64,000 nt of DNA from Cornus controversa. Lineage: Eukaryota; Streptophyta; Magnoliopsida; Cornales; Cornaceae. The position numbers were made by a program, and so were the translations under genes. The stretch is from assembly GCA_026545225.1 (NCBI GenBank), contig CM048848.1, positions 21,182,806 to 21,246,805 on the forward strand, written 5' to 3'. Shown here one piece after another: positions 1 to 11,640 of this stretch; positions within the stretch are counted from its first letter, which is position 1, and every line of letters begins with the position of its first letter. Below the pieces are notes generated by a model that did no database searches, had not been told where the DNA came from, and worked only from the letters and a program-made list of their open reading frames with translations.

Positions 1-576
1 ACAGTCCTAGAATGGGCAATGGCAGAACTATTAAGATATCCCAGAGTAATGGATAAAGTGCAAAATGAAGTGAGAGAGATTCTTAAAGGTAAACCACGGA
101 TAACAGCTGATGATCTAGAGGAAATGCACTACCTTAAAGCAGTGATCAAAGAAACTGTTCGTTTGCATCCTCCTATGCCATTACTCGGACGTGAAGCAAG
201 CGAAGATGTCAGACTAATGGGCTATGACATTGCGGCAGGAACAATGGTTATGATCAATGCTTGGGCAATCGGAAGAGACCCCCTGTCATGGGTTGAACCT
301 GAAGAGTTTCAGCCTGAGAGATTCTTGAATTCTTCTATAGATTTCAGAGGGCATGACTTTGAATTGATTCCATTTGGAGCTGGCAGGAGGGGCTGCCCAG
401 GGACCTCCTTCGCAATGGTCACCAATGAGTTTGTGTTAGCAAATCTCGTGCACAAGTTCAATTGGGCATTGCCTGGTGGAGCCAAGGGAGAACATCTGGA
501 CATGACTGAATGCACTGGTGGTACAATCCGTAGAAGAATACCTCTCCTTGCTGTTGCAACTCCATGTTCTTGCTAG
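1..576 (+). CDS. Cytochrome P450, CYP71-type, C-terminal exon (5' end outside window)
   Basis: The frame is open from base 1, so the first ATG at 19 is internal and the real start lies upstream. It encodes the last ~190 residues of a membrane-anchored, haem-thiolate monooxygenase that uses O2 and electrons from P450 reductase. Visible landmarks in order: end of the I helix (TVLEWAM at the window edge), the K-helix ExxR motif in KETVRLHPP, the PERF-type motif (EFQPERF), the haem-binding loop [11 protein letters not shown] with the cysteine ligand, and the usual C-terminal proline-rich end (PLLAVATP). The loop and C-terminus resemble CYP71A-like enzymes, but subfamily and substrate cannot be fixed from one exon. 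No break is seen, and the stop is at 574-576. It is the only ordinary host gene in the window. Confidence 0.95.
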   Translation, partial: TVLEWAMAELLRYPRVMDKVQNEVREILKGKPRITADDLEEMHYLKAVIKETVRLHPPMPLLGREASEDVRLMGYDIAAGTMVMINAWAIGRDPLSWVEPEEFQPERFLNSSIDFRGHDFELIPFGAGRRGCPGTSFAMVTNEFVLANLVHKFNWALPGGAKGEHLDMTECTGGTIRRRIPLLAVATPCSC

Positions 577-1332
577 TGTAATCTGTGACATTGTCAAGTT
601 TGTTGCTTGTTTCTTGTTTTCAAGAGTAAAACATATTTAGAAAAAGTGTAAATATGGACCAAGTATTATTAGCTTAAACCATTATTGGATTGTGAATTAG
701 ATAATCTGAACTAAAATATATCCTAAAAAACACTCTTCTGACTTGTCACATTTGTTTGTGATATAGATGGAGGAATATATACTGAACGTAGAGCTTGAAG
801 AAAAATTGCACTTAGATACAGGATGCTCTCAAGGTGATCTACCCAGTAAATAATTTTTCCAGCTAATAATATAATATTTAGAGCTCAATCAACACAAGTG
901 AAAAAATGAAACATCATCACCGTTAGAAAGACCTCAATGAGTCCAAGCAACTGCAATAATTTGGAATATGGAATTCCACTTCAATGAAATCACCTGCAAT
1001 ACCAGATACCTCATCACTGGAATCAAAATCAGTGTGTGAAATGTTCAGTGGTAAAATGTGGATGGCAAAAGATAGCGGGGCTCCTATTCCGACCCGCCCG
1101 GCCAATATAGGCACCTGCCCACCCTGACCCAAACCCATGTCCGTCTGGTTCTTTCAACCCATCCTAGAAACCCATCTAAACCCGGCAGCCCAGTTTGCCC
1201 CAAGTGAGAAGAACACTAGAGGAATTAATTTTATTTTTGACAAGTGAGAAGAACATGAGAGGAATTTATGAGAAAGTAAAAACATGAAACAAGAAATGAT
1301 AATGAAAAGCTACAAAGATATCTCAAATCATA
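577..1332. other. 3' flank of the P450 gene, no gene recognised
   Basis: AT-rich 3' UTR and intergenic DNA. A short imperfect direct repeat (26 bp, offset 40 bp) lies at 1201-1226 and 1241-1266. A C-rich patch at 1080-1200 has several CCCA/CCCG runs. No open frame resembles a known protein, and no matching LTR end is seen here. Confidence 0.6.
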
Positions 1333-2916
1333 TGATGTGATTTCAATTCTAGTTAACCACTCGCAATAGAACGAGTCCTCGTAGGACAGGGCTATATAGA
1401 GGGTGTCGAACCTCAAGGACTTGCAAGGTTGAATTGTTATGTTACTTAGTCTTTGAATTAATTCTAAAATAATTGGAAAACAATTGTTGATGTTTGATCT
1501 TGAAATTAATTGAGAAAATTAAAGCTTTTTATAAATTGGTGTTATGAAATTTAATCAGGAAGAAAAGGTCCTGGGAACTAACTTCACCACTAACCCTCTA
1601 ACAATGACAATTGTACTAATTTGGGACGTTACTCTATGCATTCAGAAAAGAATGGCTACAAGCCTAATTCAATTATATCAAGAGAATTCGTTCAACATTC
1701 AATTAAGCATAACTCGTCTTCGCTTAGTATGGCCTATACATCTGACTAATTAATGATGTTATAACCCATCTTTGCTTAGTACGAATTATCAAAAATCTAA
1801 ATTGAACGATTATGTGAAAACTATTGTATAACCTGTCTTAACAAAATCACAGAAGTTGAAAAGAACAAACCCTAATCATTGCCAATTTAAATTCATTCTA
1901 CAAGAACAAGAATAAATGTGCAATGAATCATTACATTCAAATTGAAAGGAATAGCACAGCTATTGTTTATGTCTCGGTTATACAATCAATGCACAAAGTA
2001 AATTATTCCTAAATTAGTATACAACTTAAAACATTGAAAGACAGGTTAGGGTTACGTCACTTCCCCGGAATGGTGTTTAGCCGCTCACGATCGGATGTCC
2101 AAGCTTGAATGATGATGAAATCGCCATCCTCTTGTCCGTATCGTCACGAATCGCCTCTATATTTCTCTCTGTGTTCCTCCACCCAGAATACCCTAGTTTT
2201 TTCCTTTTCGTCATTTTTACTTTGCAAAACAAAATCCACGGGACACTTGGCCTCTCCAAAGTGGCAAGTGCGCATAAGAAAATGGCACTTGCGCCTCACA
2301 AAGTGGCATTTGCGCCCAAAAAGTGGCAGCTACGCAAATAGGGCAGAAAGTTGCCTTAAACATCCGTTTTAGGAAATTTTCGTAAAATATGAAATTGTAC
2401 AGAATTGAATTTCCTTCAACCTAATTGGAGTTTAGGTCATTTTAACAATTGTGTATGGAGTTATGGTCTGAATACCAACACGGGTCTAGGACTTTTTAGG
2501 CCTGAATTGACCCAATCTTCAATGCGAATGGGCCCGTGCTCCTTTTCTTCATTTAAATTTATTTCCAGCCCATTTCTTCAGTCCATTTAGTTTGGATTTT
2601 CAAGATAAACATATCTCTCATGGGTCGAGCTTCAGTGATAACTAAATGAGTACCATTTGTAGCCCGATTCACTATTATTAATCAGAATTACCCTTCATCA
2701 CCTGAAATTATAAAAAGATTAAAATTATTAATAAAAATATGAAAGAAATATTACTAAGACACTAATTCATATAATTTAGGGATATTGAATATGCAATATT
2801 CATTACTTATCATCATATACATTTTAGATATTGTAGGTGCAGAAAAATGGTCACCACACTTAAAAGAAATTTTCTCTTCTCCCAAATTGTGTCCCTTTCC
2901 TTGGCATTTTAAATCA
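1333..2916 (-). repeat. A1 3' LTR
   Basis: In plus orientation it starts TGATGTGATT and ends TTTTAAATCA, giving TG...CA ends. It matches 9535-11116 throughout with scattered substitutions. It contains the conserved Athila U5 block (about 1355-1435), a four-unit array of GTGGCAnnTGCGC-like motifs (2261-2335), and a U3 block shared with A2 (about 2370-2425). The sequence to its right (2917 on) is not a polypurine tract in the sense strand. Confidence 0.9.
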
Positions 2917-3606
2917 ATACACGCGTGCTGGTGCGCTATTGCGCGCGGCTGGTGTAGCGGCTGTGTGCCCTCTTGTGCTGCTGTGCTCGGCTTCTGGTGC
3001 AGCGTTGTGGGAGAGGATGGGTTGGTGCTGGTGCAAGGCTGTCGGCGATTGGATGCCCTTGCGATTTCTAGGGTTAGATGGTGGCTGTTGGTTGGTTGAA
3101 GATGATGCAAGTTTTTAGAACAAAATGGGCTCCGGGCTTTTGTCATGGGCCACAACAAAATGTGCATATGTGTAACTTTTAGTGATCCTCCTACGTAAAT
3201 GCATCTTGTGGGCAGTAGGTTCAGGCAATTAGTGTTTTTAGTGCGCAAATGCATTCTAGCAAGCGCTATTGCGCTTTTTATCCAGTAGACTCATTTTGAA
3301 AACCTGTAATTGTGCAGATGCGCTTTTGGAAACGGTTTTGCGCTTAGTAACGAGTTAGTTTACCTGAACTCATCAGCAAACACATTAAAAATGTCCATTC
3401 ATAAAAAAAACTAACTTCAAAACTCAACGAAACATGTAAAACAGATAAAATAAATAAAGAACTAAACAAAAAAAAAAATAATAATAATAATTAAATAAAA
3501 ATGAAACACTATACAAAAATAAATAAATAAAATAAAATAAAAAAAATAAAGCAGAATTACACTAAGAGAACTAGGTTTAACGTCCCGGCCAAACGGACAC
3601 CAACAC
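2917..3606. other. A1 remnant between pol and 3' LTR, noncoding
   Basis: GC-richer at 2917-3100, then AT-rich, with an A-rich tract at 3440-3550. Several TGCGC-containing motifs cluster at 3238-3345; they resemble the unit repeated in the A1 LTR. No third ORF or polypurine tract is seen. The arrangement fits an internal deletion ending at the LTR edge. Confidence 0.6.
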
Positions 3607-4797
3607 TCATTCATCAAAATAAACTGGGTTCGCCAACTCGACGACCTCCGCGTTTTCACAAAGCACCTCATTCTCAATGTAAAGTTTTAATCGCTGACCA
3701 TTCACCTTTAGGACTTTACCTTCCTTGGTATTCTGAATATCAACTACTCCATGTGGAGACACGGATAAGACAACATAAGGGCCTTCCCATCTCGAACGAA
3801 GCTTACCGAAAAAAAATTGGAGTTTAGAATTATATAACCACACTTTTTGCCCCGGTTCAAAGGACATTCGCATAATGTGCTTGTCATGAAATGCCTTAGT
3901 TCTTGCTTTATAAATTTTTGCACTCTCGTAAGCATCATTACACAATTCTTCCAATTCATTCAACTGGAGTCAACGACTAGAGCCTGCTAATTGCATATCA
4001 AAATTAAACTTTTTAATTGCCCACATTACTCTATGTTCTAATTAGACTGAGAGTTGACAAGGCTTCCCATAAACAAGTCGGTATGACGACATGCCAATGG
4101 GAGTCTTGTAAGCTGTACGATATGCCCAAAGAGTATCGTTAAGCCTCAATGACCAATCTTTCCTATCAGGTCAAATAGTTTTCTCTAAAATTTTCTTAAT
4201 CTCCCTATTTGACAATTCAACTTGCCCACTAGTTTGGGGGTGATAGGGGTGGCAACCTTATGAGTGACAGAGTACTTAAAAAGTAAAGTTTTAAAAAATC
4301 TATTGCAGAAGTGCTTACCTCCATCACTTATAATTTCCTTTGGTGTCCCAAAATGACTGAAGATATTTTCTTGAATGAATTTAATCACCACTTTGTGATC
4401 ATTCGTTCTGGTAGCCAACCCATTTCGAGACGTAGTCGACCCCCACTAGAATATATTCGAACCCAAATGAGATTGGGAATGATCCCATAAAATCGATGCC
4501 CCAGACATCAAATATCTCCACAACTATTATAGGGTTAAGTGGTATCATATCTCTCCTGGTCATGGCCCCCAACTTTTGACATCTCACGCATGCCCTACAA
4601 AATTGGTAAGAATCCTTAAATATTGAAGGCCAGTAAAAACTACATTGTAAAACCTTAAATGCAGTTTTTTGAGCATTGAAGTGCCCGCCACAAGCTAAGG
4701 TATGACAAAAATTAAGCACACTGTGGACCTCACACTCAGGTATGCAACGCCGGATCACTTGATCCGAACAATATTTGAACAAGTTAGGGTCCTCCAA
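3607..4797 (-). pseudogene. A1 integrase, broken
   Basis: Ty3/gypsy integrase in three frames. The N-terminal zinc-binding part is at 4570-4690 (CHTLACGGH, later CRACVRC). The catalytic core shows the first Asp in GIDFMG and the second in ISDGGKHF. The region of the catalytic Glu is corrupted near 4200. The C-terminal part (3607-3963) ends with the PVYFDE-type terminus also found in A3. Frameshifts lie near 4400 and 3970-4180. It would have joined element DNA to the host chromosome; it cannot be functional now. Confidence 0.88.
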
Positions 4798-6601
4798 ATA
4801 ATAGGACTTGACCTGGGCATAGAAATGGTCTTTTTATGTTTGAACCAATAAGGAGGAGTTTTACCTATTACTAGGTAATTCACAATGTCAGCAAACCAAT
4901 GTTCCTTCTCATGAGTGACTGCAAAGAGTTGTGCATCCGAAAAGGAATCACATATAAGGGGTGGATTACATATCGACTCAACGAGAATACGAGAAAGGTG
5001 GTCGGTAACCACATTCTTAGAATCCTTTTTATCCCTAATTTCATAATCAAACTCTTGTAACAAGAGAATCCATTTAATGAGTCGGGGTTTGATTTCCTTC
5101 TTGGTCAACAAATGTTTCAGAGCAGCATGGTCAAAAAACACTACAACTTTGGACCCTAGAAGATATGACCGAAATTTGTCTAAGGCAAACACCACAGCTA
5201 GTAACTCTTTCTCGATAGTGGTGTAATTCAATTGAGCACCCGAGAGAGTTTTACTAGCATAGTAAACACAACTGGCAACCTCTCTTTCGTTGCCCCAAAA
5301 CAACACCTAAGGCATAGTCTGAGGCATCACACATGATTTCAAACGGTAATGACCAATTGGGGGGTTGCATGATAGGGGCAGAGGATAGAAATGACCTAAG
5401 CTTTTTGAAGGCTTCTAAATATGCATTATCAAAGTGAAAAGGAATGTCTTTAGCGAGTAGATTACACAATGGTTGTGCAATCTTACTAAAGTCCTTAATA
5501 AACCTACGATAGAAACCTGTATGCCCCTAAAAGGAATGAATACCCTCACCGAATTTGGTGGAGGTAGTTTAGAGACAAGCTCAACCTTAGCTAGATAACT
5601 TTTATGCCCTTCCTTGACACTATGTGACCTAACACCATACCATCTTGAACCATAAAATGGCTCTTTTCCCAACTTAACACCAAGTTGGTGTCTTTGCAAC
5701 ATTTAAGCACAAGGGTTAAATGTTTTAGGCAACTATCAAATGAATCCCCAAAAATTGAAAAGTCATCCATAAAAAGTTCAAGAAACTTCTCTACCATGTC
5801 TGAGAAGATAGATATCATACACCTTTGAAAAGTAGCGGGTGCATTACACAACCCAAAATGCATCTGTCTATATGCAAATGTACCAAATGGACATGTGAAA
5901 GTCATTTTCTCTTGGTCATTAGGATCAACTGCCACTTGGTTATACCCAGAATAACCATCTAGAAAATAATAGAAACTCTGACCTGCAAGCCTCTCTAAGA
6001 TTTGATCAATGAATGGCAAGGAAAAATGATCTTTTCGAGTGTTTGAATTTAACTTCCTATAGTCGATACATACCCTCCACCTGGTAGTGGTTCGTTATGG
6101 CACAAGTGCTCCCTCAGAATTTGGAACCACAGTGATTCCAGACTTTTTGGGCATAACTTGAGTGGGACTCACCCACTTGCTATCAGAGATTGGGTAAATG
6201 ATACCCGCATATAACAACTTCACCACTTCCTTCATCACTACCTCTTTTATGTTAGGATTTAAACGACGTTGGGTCTCTCTCGAAGGTTTAACATCTTCCT
6301 CTAGATGAATTCGATGCATACACATTGAAGGATCTATTCCCTTAAGGTCTGCCACACACCATCCTATGGCTTCTCTATGCTCCTTAAGGACATCCAAAAG
6401 CTCACTCTCTTGATCACTAGATAGGCTAGAGGAAATGATGACCAGAAGAGTTTGATTTAATCCTAAGAAAATATACTTAAGATTGTCTGGTAAAGGTTTT
6501 AGCTCTAGCTCAAGAGGAGACACTAAGGATGGAATCGGCGGAGTACTAGACAATCTAGGCAATGGTTCTTTAACTGATCTCCAAGGCAAAAAAGTTAGCA
6601 C
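4755..6601 (-). pseudogene. A1 reverse transcriptase and RNase H, broken
   Basis: RT fingers and palm are at 5591-6601, with the catalytic box read as FMDD (ELFMDDFSIFG), the form also seen in A2 and A3. The RT connection and RNase H follow at 4755-5700 ([10 protein letters not shown], then [17 protein letters not shown]). Stops and frameshifts occur near 6095, 5600-5700, 5470 and 5306. Order and content are those of Athila pol, continuous with the protease upstream and the integrase downstream. Confidence 0.9.
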
Positions 6602-6782
6602 TGGTTACACTTCCTAACAGAGAATTTACCTCACAGATATTCTGATCTACATCAAAATCCTCACAGTCAAAATGGGCTAAACATGCCTCTAAAGGGTCTG
6701 TAGTCAAAATTAGTGAAAGTGAATTTTCCACAGCCTCTTCTATAAGGTCTATAGCATAGCACTCATTTTCATCTGCCTGATG

Positions 6783-7304
6783 TTAAGATGCATTAAAGAC
6801 ATTTAACCTCACCTTCATATTCCCAAAAGAAATATCCATAACCCCCGTATGACAATTAATGCAAGCATTAGCCGTGGCTAAGAAAGGACGACCTAGAATC
6901 ACAAGAATGGACTTCATAGGATCAGGTACAGGTTCTGTGTCTAGGACAATGAAATCGACTGGGAAATAAAATTTGTCCACTTTTATTAACACATCCTCAA
7001 TAATCCCACGTGGTTGTTTTATTGATCTGTTTGCTAATTGTAAAACAACTGACGTGGGATTAAGCTTACCCAATCCCAATTGCAAGTACACTGAGTAAGG
7101 GATAAGATTCACACTCGCCCCTAAATCAAGTAGTGCCCTATCAACACCAACATCCCCTATAACACAAGATATCGTGGGTGCACCTGGATCTTTAAACTTA
7201 GGGGGGGTGTTATGCTGAATAATCGAGCTCACTTGCTCGGTAAGAAAAAATTTTCTTGGGACACTTCCCCTTGAATTACGCTTTTGAGTGCATAAATCTT
7301 TCAA
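6783..7304 (-). pseudogene. A1 retropepsin-like protease region of gag-pol
   Basis: An open stretch of 173 codons in the same frame as the gag upstream. The active-site motif reads LLDLGASVNL, i.e. D-L-G in place of the usual D-T/S-G; A2 and A3 have the same. A second hydrophobic-Gly motif is ILGRPFLATANA. Residues VVLQLANRS are intact here, while A2 and A3 have a stop at the Gln. The stretch ends at a stop at 6783, and sequence to the RT start is degraded. Confidence 0.85.
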
Positions 7305-7325
7305 GAACTTTGCATATGTTGGGAT

Positions 7326-9153
7326 TTATTTTATAGCATCAAGGAGAGGAAGATTTATTTTTACCTGCTTAAAAACTTCCATCATATCTTGCACTTTCTC
7401 CCCTTGTTTCCCGAAAGGTGCCAACTCCTTGAGACGTGTAGGGAATAGAGCTTTGGGCTCAAATGTTGTCTCAAGAGTTTGAGTAGGTGGAGAAATTGTT
7501 GCCTTATTAATTTTAGACTCTAGATTAGGAGTCTTTCCCATTTCACTCTCAACCTCTTTCTTCTCTTGCACCTTATTATCTAACACTCTCCCACTCCTTA
7601 AGGTGGTAATAGCTTGAACATGCTCATGATGATGGCCACTGACAGCGGCATCATCAATTGCATATTGCTCTCTAGGATTAGTTACTGGCTGACTAGGCAA
7701 CTTTCCTTCCTCTCTACGATTCAAAGTGTTAGCTAGTTGCCCCATTTGAGCCTCTAGCTTAGAGATGGATTGAGAGTGGGAATAAAGTAACTGAGTGTTC
7801 GATTCAATTAACTGAGTGCTCGATTCAAGTAACTGAGCACGAGTGTCGAGTCTATCTAATGCCGCTAACACTTTATCCTCAAACGCTGAATTACGAGGTG
7901 GATGCTGGGATGTTTGATGATAATATTGATTCTAGGGCATATTAGACGAAGGATAAGCAGATTAATGATCTGACTGAAAACTTGACATAGGAACTGGTCC
8001 TTGGGACTGAGGGATAGGATTGTTGAGAGCTGGACTACGCCATGAGAGATTTGGATGATTCCTGAAACCTGGGTTATATGTATTAGAATATGAATTGTTT
8101 TCAGGTCTAGAGAAAGTATCATTAACTTGTTCTGGATTGGATTCAGGAATTTGCCCCGACATGGGACAATCTATGGAATAGTGTGACGAACTAGTGCAGA
8201 TACCACATCTTTCGTGTAAGATAGGAGAAGGGGTCAAAAATTGACTAGCCACCATGACTTGATTGACTTTTCTCGATAATTCATCCACTTTGGTGGAGAC
8301 ATCGAGTGATGTGCCTATTTCGAACACTCCTCTAATTTTGCGAGAACTACTTGTTATAACTCGACTGGCGAAATCATGTTGTGTGGAACTTTCACTCAGA
8401 TTCACAAACAATGTCCATGCCTCATCCTCATTCTTAAGCATGAATGTACCCCCACAAGTTGCATCTACCATTTGCCTATATGACTCAATCAGCCCATCAT
8501 AAAAAAATTGTACAAGTTGCCACTTAGGAATATCATGATGAGGGCACTTTCTAAGCAAATCACATCTCTCCCATGTATCATGGAATTGCTTCCCTTCTAT
8601 TTGAGAAAAACTGGTAATGGATCACCTCATTTGATTTGTTTTCCCTATTGGAAAGTATTTCTTGAGGAACTTTTGTTGCAGTTGTGCCCAAGAGGTGATT
8701 ATATTCTGTGTTAATGATTTCCACTAGTTTTTAGCTTTATCTTTTAGAGAGAATGGGAAGAGACGCATCCGTAAAGCATCATCAAAAAATTCTAGATTTT
8801 AACAGTTGAACAAACTTCTAAGAAGTCATCAAGATGCTTATACGGATCCTCATTCTTAAGTCCATAAAAAGATGGGAGCATTTGTATAACGCTAGACTTA
8901 ATCTCATAATTTACTGCTATGACATATTAAGCAATTGCATGCAGGATGGGGATGTATATGCCCCAGGAGCGAAATGCTTCTTAAGGGCTCGAGGATTGTG
9001 CTCAGCCATATTTTCAGTCTTAATCTCAGTCTTAGATGAATGTTCTTCCTCTAAGTCTTAGGCCCTAATTTCTCCCCTATGTTGATGTAAGGTTCTTTCA
9101 AGTTCAAGGTTATATGGGACTATTGGTGTGTCTAGAGGCCGACGACCCAACAT
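7326..9153 (-). pseudogene. A1 gag, broken
   Basis: The start at 9153 gives MLGRRPL, matching the A3 gag start, but a stop follows about 31 codons later (near 9060). A readable part resumes from 8558 to 7326. It contains the C-terminal part of the Retrotrans_gag domain (KCPHHDIPKWQLVQFFYDG), a CX2CX4HX4C zinc knuckle (CGICTSSSHYSIDC) and a Gln/Ser-rich tail. A frame change and stops separate N- and C-terminal parts. Gag would form the particle that packages the element RNA. Confidence 0.85.
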
Positions 9154-9511
9154 ATACCACAAGGACTAAGAATTAATAAAAAATAAATAAATAATTAAAT
9201 GAACAAATAACTAAACAAAATAAATAAAAAAGAAACTAAAATAAAATATAAATAAATAAATAAAATAAAATAATAACAAATGAAAGCAAAGTATTAACTA
9301 GAATAAGCAAGCACAAGTAATTTAAATATGAAAAGCTCACAGAGAGTTACGATGAATTCCAATCCTCTATTCACGGTTCGTCACCAAAAACACCTGTACT
9401 CGAAAAATAAAAAAAAATGAAATGGATCAGAAAAGAATAAAGAAAAATCCTAACTTAATAATTAAATTAAAACTAATCTTTAAGATTAGGCACCAAAACG
9501 ATTCAAGCAAG
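9154..9511. other. A1 5' leader between primer site and gag
   Basis: AT-rich, with A-rich runs in plus orientation (9170-9280). No ORF. It corresponds to the untranslated leader of the element RNA. Confidence 0.6.
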
Positions 9512-9529
9512 TCCCCAGCAACGGCGCCA
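9512..9529 (-). other. A1 primer binding site (tRNA-Asp)
   Basis: Plus strand TCCCCAGCAACGGCGCCA equals the 3' end of plant tRNA-Asp(GUC) with CCA, with one mismatch (A for G at the sixth base). It lies 5 bp inside the 5' LTR, as expected. Use of tRNA-Asp is typical of Athila elements. Confidence 0.88.
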
Positions 9530-9534
9530 AAAAT

Positions 9535-11116
9535 TGATGTGATTTCAATTCTACTTAACCACTCGCAATAGAACGAGTCCTTGTAGGACATGGCTATATA
9601 AAGGGTGTCGAACCTCAAGGACTTGCAAGGTTGAATTGTTATGTTACTCAGTCTTTGAATTAATTCTAAAATAATTGGAAAACAATTGTTGATGTTTGAT
9701 CTTGAAATTAATTGAGAAAATTAAAGCTTTTTATAAATTGGTGTTATGAAATTTAATCAGGAAGAAAAGGTCCTGGGAACTGACTTCACCACTAACCCTC
9801 TAACAATGACAATTGTACTAATTTGGGACGTTACTCTATGCATTCAGAAAAGAATGGCTACAAGCCTAATTCAATTCTATCAAGAGAATTTGTTCAACAT
9901 TCAATTAAGCATAACTCATCTTCGCTTAGCATGGCCTATACATCTGACTACTTAATGATGTTATAACCCATCTTTGCTTAGTACGAATTATCAAAAATCT
10001 AAATTGAACGATTATGTGAAAACTATTGTATAACATGTCTTAACAAAATTACAGAAGTTGAAAAGAACAAACCCTAATCATTGCCAATTTAAATTCATTC
10101 TACAAGAACAAGAATAAATGTGCAATGAATCATTACATTCAAATTGAAAGCAATAGCACTGTTATTGTTTATGTCTCGGTTATACAATCAATGCACAAAG
10201 TAAATTATTCCCAAATTAGTATACAACTTAAAACATTGAAAGACAGGTTAGGGTTACATCACTTCCTCGGAATGTTGTTTAGCCGGTCATGATCGGATGT
10301 CCAAGCTTGAACGATGATGAAATCGCCATCCTCTTGTCCGTATCATCACGAATCGCCTCTATATTTCTCTCTGTGTTCCTCCTCCCAAAATACCCTAGTT
10401 TTTCCCTTTTCATCATTTTTACTTTGCAAAACAAAATCCACGGGACACCTGGCCTCCACAAAGTGGCAAGTGCGCCTAAGAAAATGGCACTTGTGCTTCA
10501 CAAATTGGCATTTGCGCCCAAAAAGTGGCAGCTACGCAAATAGGGCAGAAAGTTGCCTTAAACGTCCATTTTAGGAAATTTTTGTGAAATATGAAATTGT
10601 ACAGAATTGAATTTTCTTCAACCTAGGCAGAATTTGGGTCATTTTAACAATTGTGTACGGAGTTATGGTCTGAATACCAACATGGGTCCAGGACTTTTTA
10701 GGCTTGAATTGGCCCAATCTTCAATGCGAATGGGCCCATGCTCCTTTTCTTCATTTAAATTTATTCCCAGCCCATTTCTTCAGTCCATTTAGTTTGGATC
10801 TTCAAGATAAACATATCTCTCATGGGTCAAGCTTCAGTGATAACTAAATGAGTACCATTTGTAGCCCGATTTCACCATTATTAATCAGAATTACCCTTCA
10901 TCACTTGAAATTATAAAAAGATTAAAATTATTAATAAAAACATGAAAGAGATATTACTAAGACACTAATTCATATAATTTAGGGATATTGAATATGCAAT
11001 ATTCATTACTTATCATCGTATACATTTTAGATATTGTAGGTGCAGAAAAATGGTCACCACACTGAAAAGAAATTTTCTCTTCTCCCAAATTGTGTCCCTT
11101 TACTTGGCATTTTAAA
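9535..11116 (-). repeat. A1 5' LTR
   Basis: Direct repeat of 1333-2916. It starts TGATGTGATT. Similarity stops after TTGGCATTTTAAA at 11116, three bases before the end seen in the other copy. The TGCGC-type array is at 10463-10537. A weak TATA-like stretch in the sense strand lies near 10357-10368. Confidence 0.88.
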
Positions 11117-11640
11117 CCTTTAAATAACTTTGTGAATTCATTAATCGTGCCAATAATCATTTCGCCCATTTTTGGTTTTGATTGTATTTATGAATCTATG
11201 CCTTGATTGATTCAGTGTCTAGTACTATTATTTGGGGAGAGAATCCAGACCTTTCCTTAGGTTCTTTGTTGCTTGGTAATGGATGACCTGGAAGGTGACG
11301 TGGCTGCCATGTATGCTTCCAAGTTGGCATTTACACGTGTCATCTTTTAGCGGGTGATTTTCTTTTGCCACACTTTCCCCAAAAACCCCTTTCAATTTTG
11401 TTTGAATTTGAAAGGGCTTTTCTATCATGGACAACGTTTTGTTTGGATTGCCATATCATGTTTGGGCTTCATGCCCTTGGTGGCTACCGCAACGTCACCT
11501 CCTCATAAATGTTTGGACCTTTTCAAGTATTTTTTGGTCATTTTAGAGCATTATAGATTTTGGGCGATTCTGTGGCTTCCTTCCTTGCTCACCTTTTAAG
11601 GTTAGTATTTGTTTCTTTCTTTGCTATTTATTTCTTAGGT
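11117..11640. other. T1 left-end noncoding region, upstream of the antisense ORF
   Basis: No LTR match to 38935-39293 could be seen. It lies directly upstream of the plus-strand ORF that starts at 11641 and may have been its promoter and leader. No clear TATA box was chosen. Confidence 0.4.

Larger units (their letters stand above)
1333..11116 (-). mobile_element. A1: Athila-type Ty3/gypsy LTR retrotransposon, decayed
   Basis: Two direct repeats of ~1.58 kb (1333-2916 and 9535-11116) flank minus-strand gag and pol. A tRNA-Asp primer site adjoins the right LTR. The LTRs differ by roughly 4% by eye. Gag-pol has at least seven frame changes or stops. Pol ends at 3607 and only ~690 bp separate it from the 3' LTR, so the third ORF, 3' UTR and polypurine tract present in A2 and A3 are missing. 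No 5-bp target duplication is found: the left flank ends TCATA, and the right LTR breaks off just before its expected terminal TCA. Its right side abuts the remains of T1. Confidence 0.9.

Noticed and set aside
2785..3254. Overlapping frames on both strands at 2754-3254
   Set aside because: They span the LTR edge of A1 and have no domain; they are chance frames in GC-rich DNA.
1328..11121. A target duplication for A1
   Set aside because: The five bases before 1333 (TCATA) do not recur after 11116, and the right LTR end is damaged.
11117..11640. T1 3' LTR at 11117-11640
   Set aside because: No alignable similarity to 38935-39293 was found by eye.
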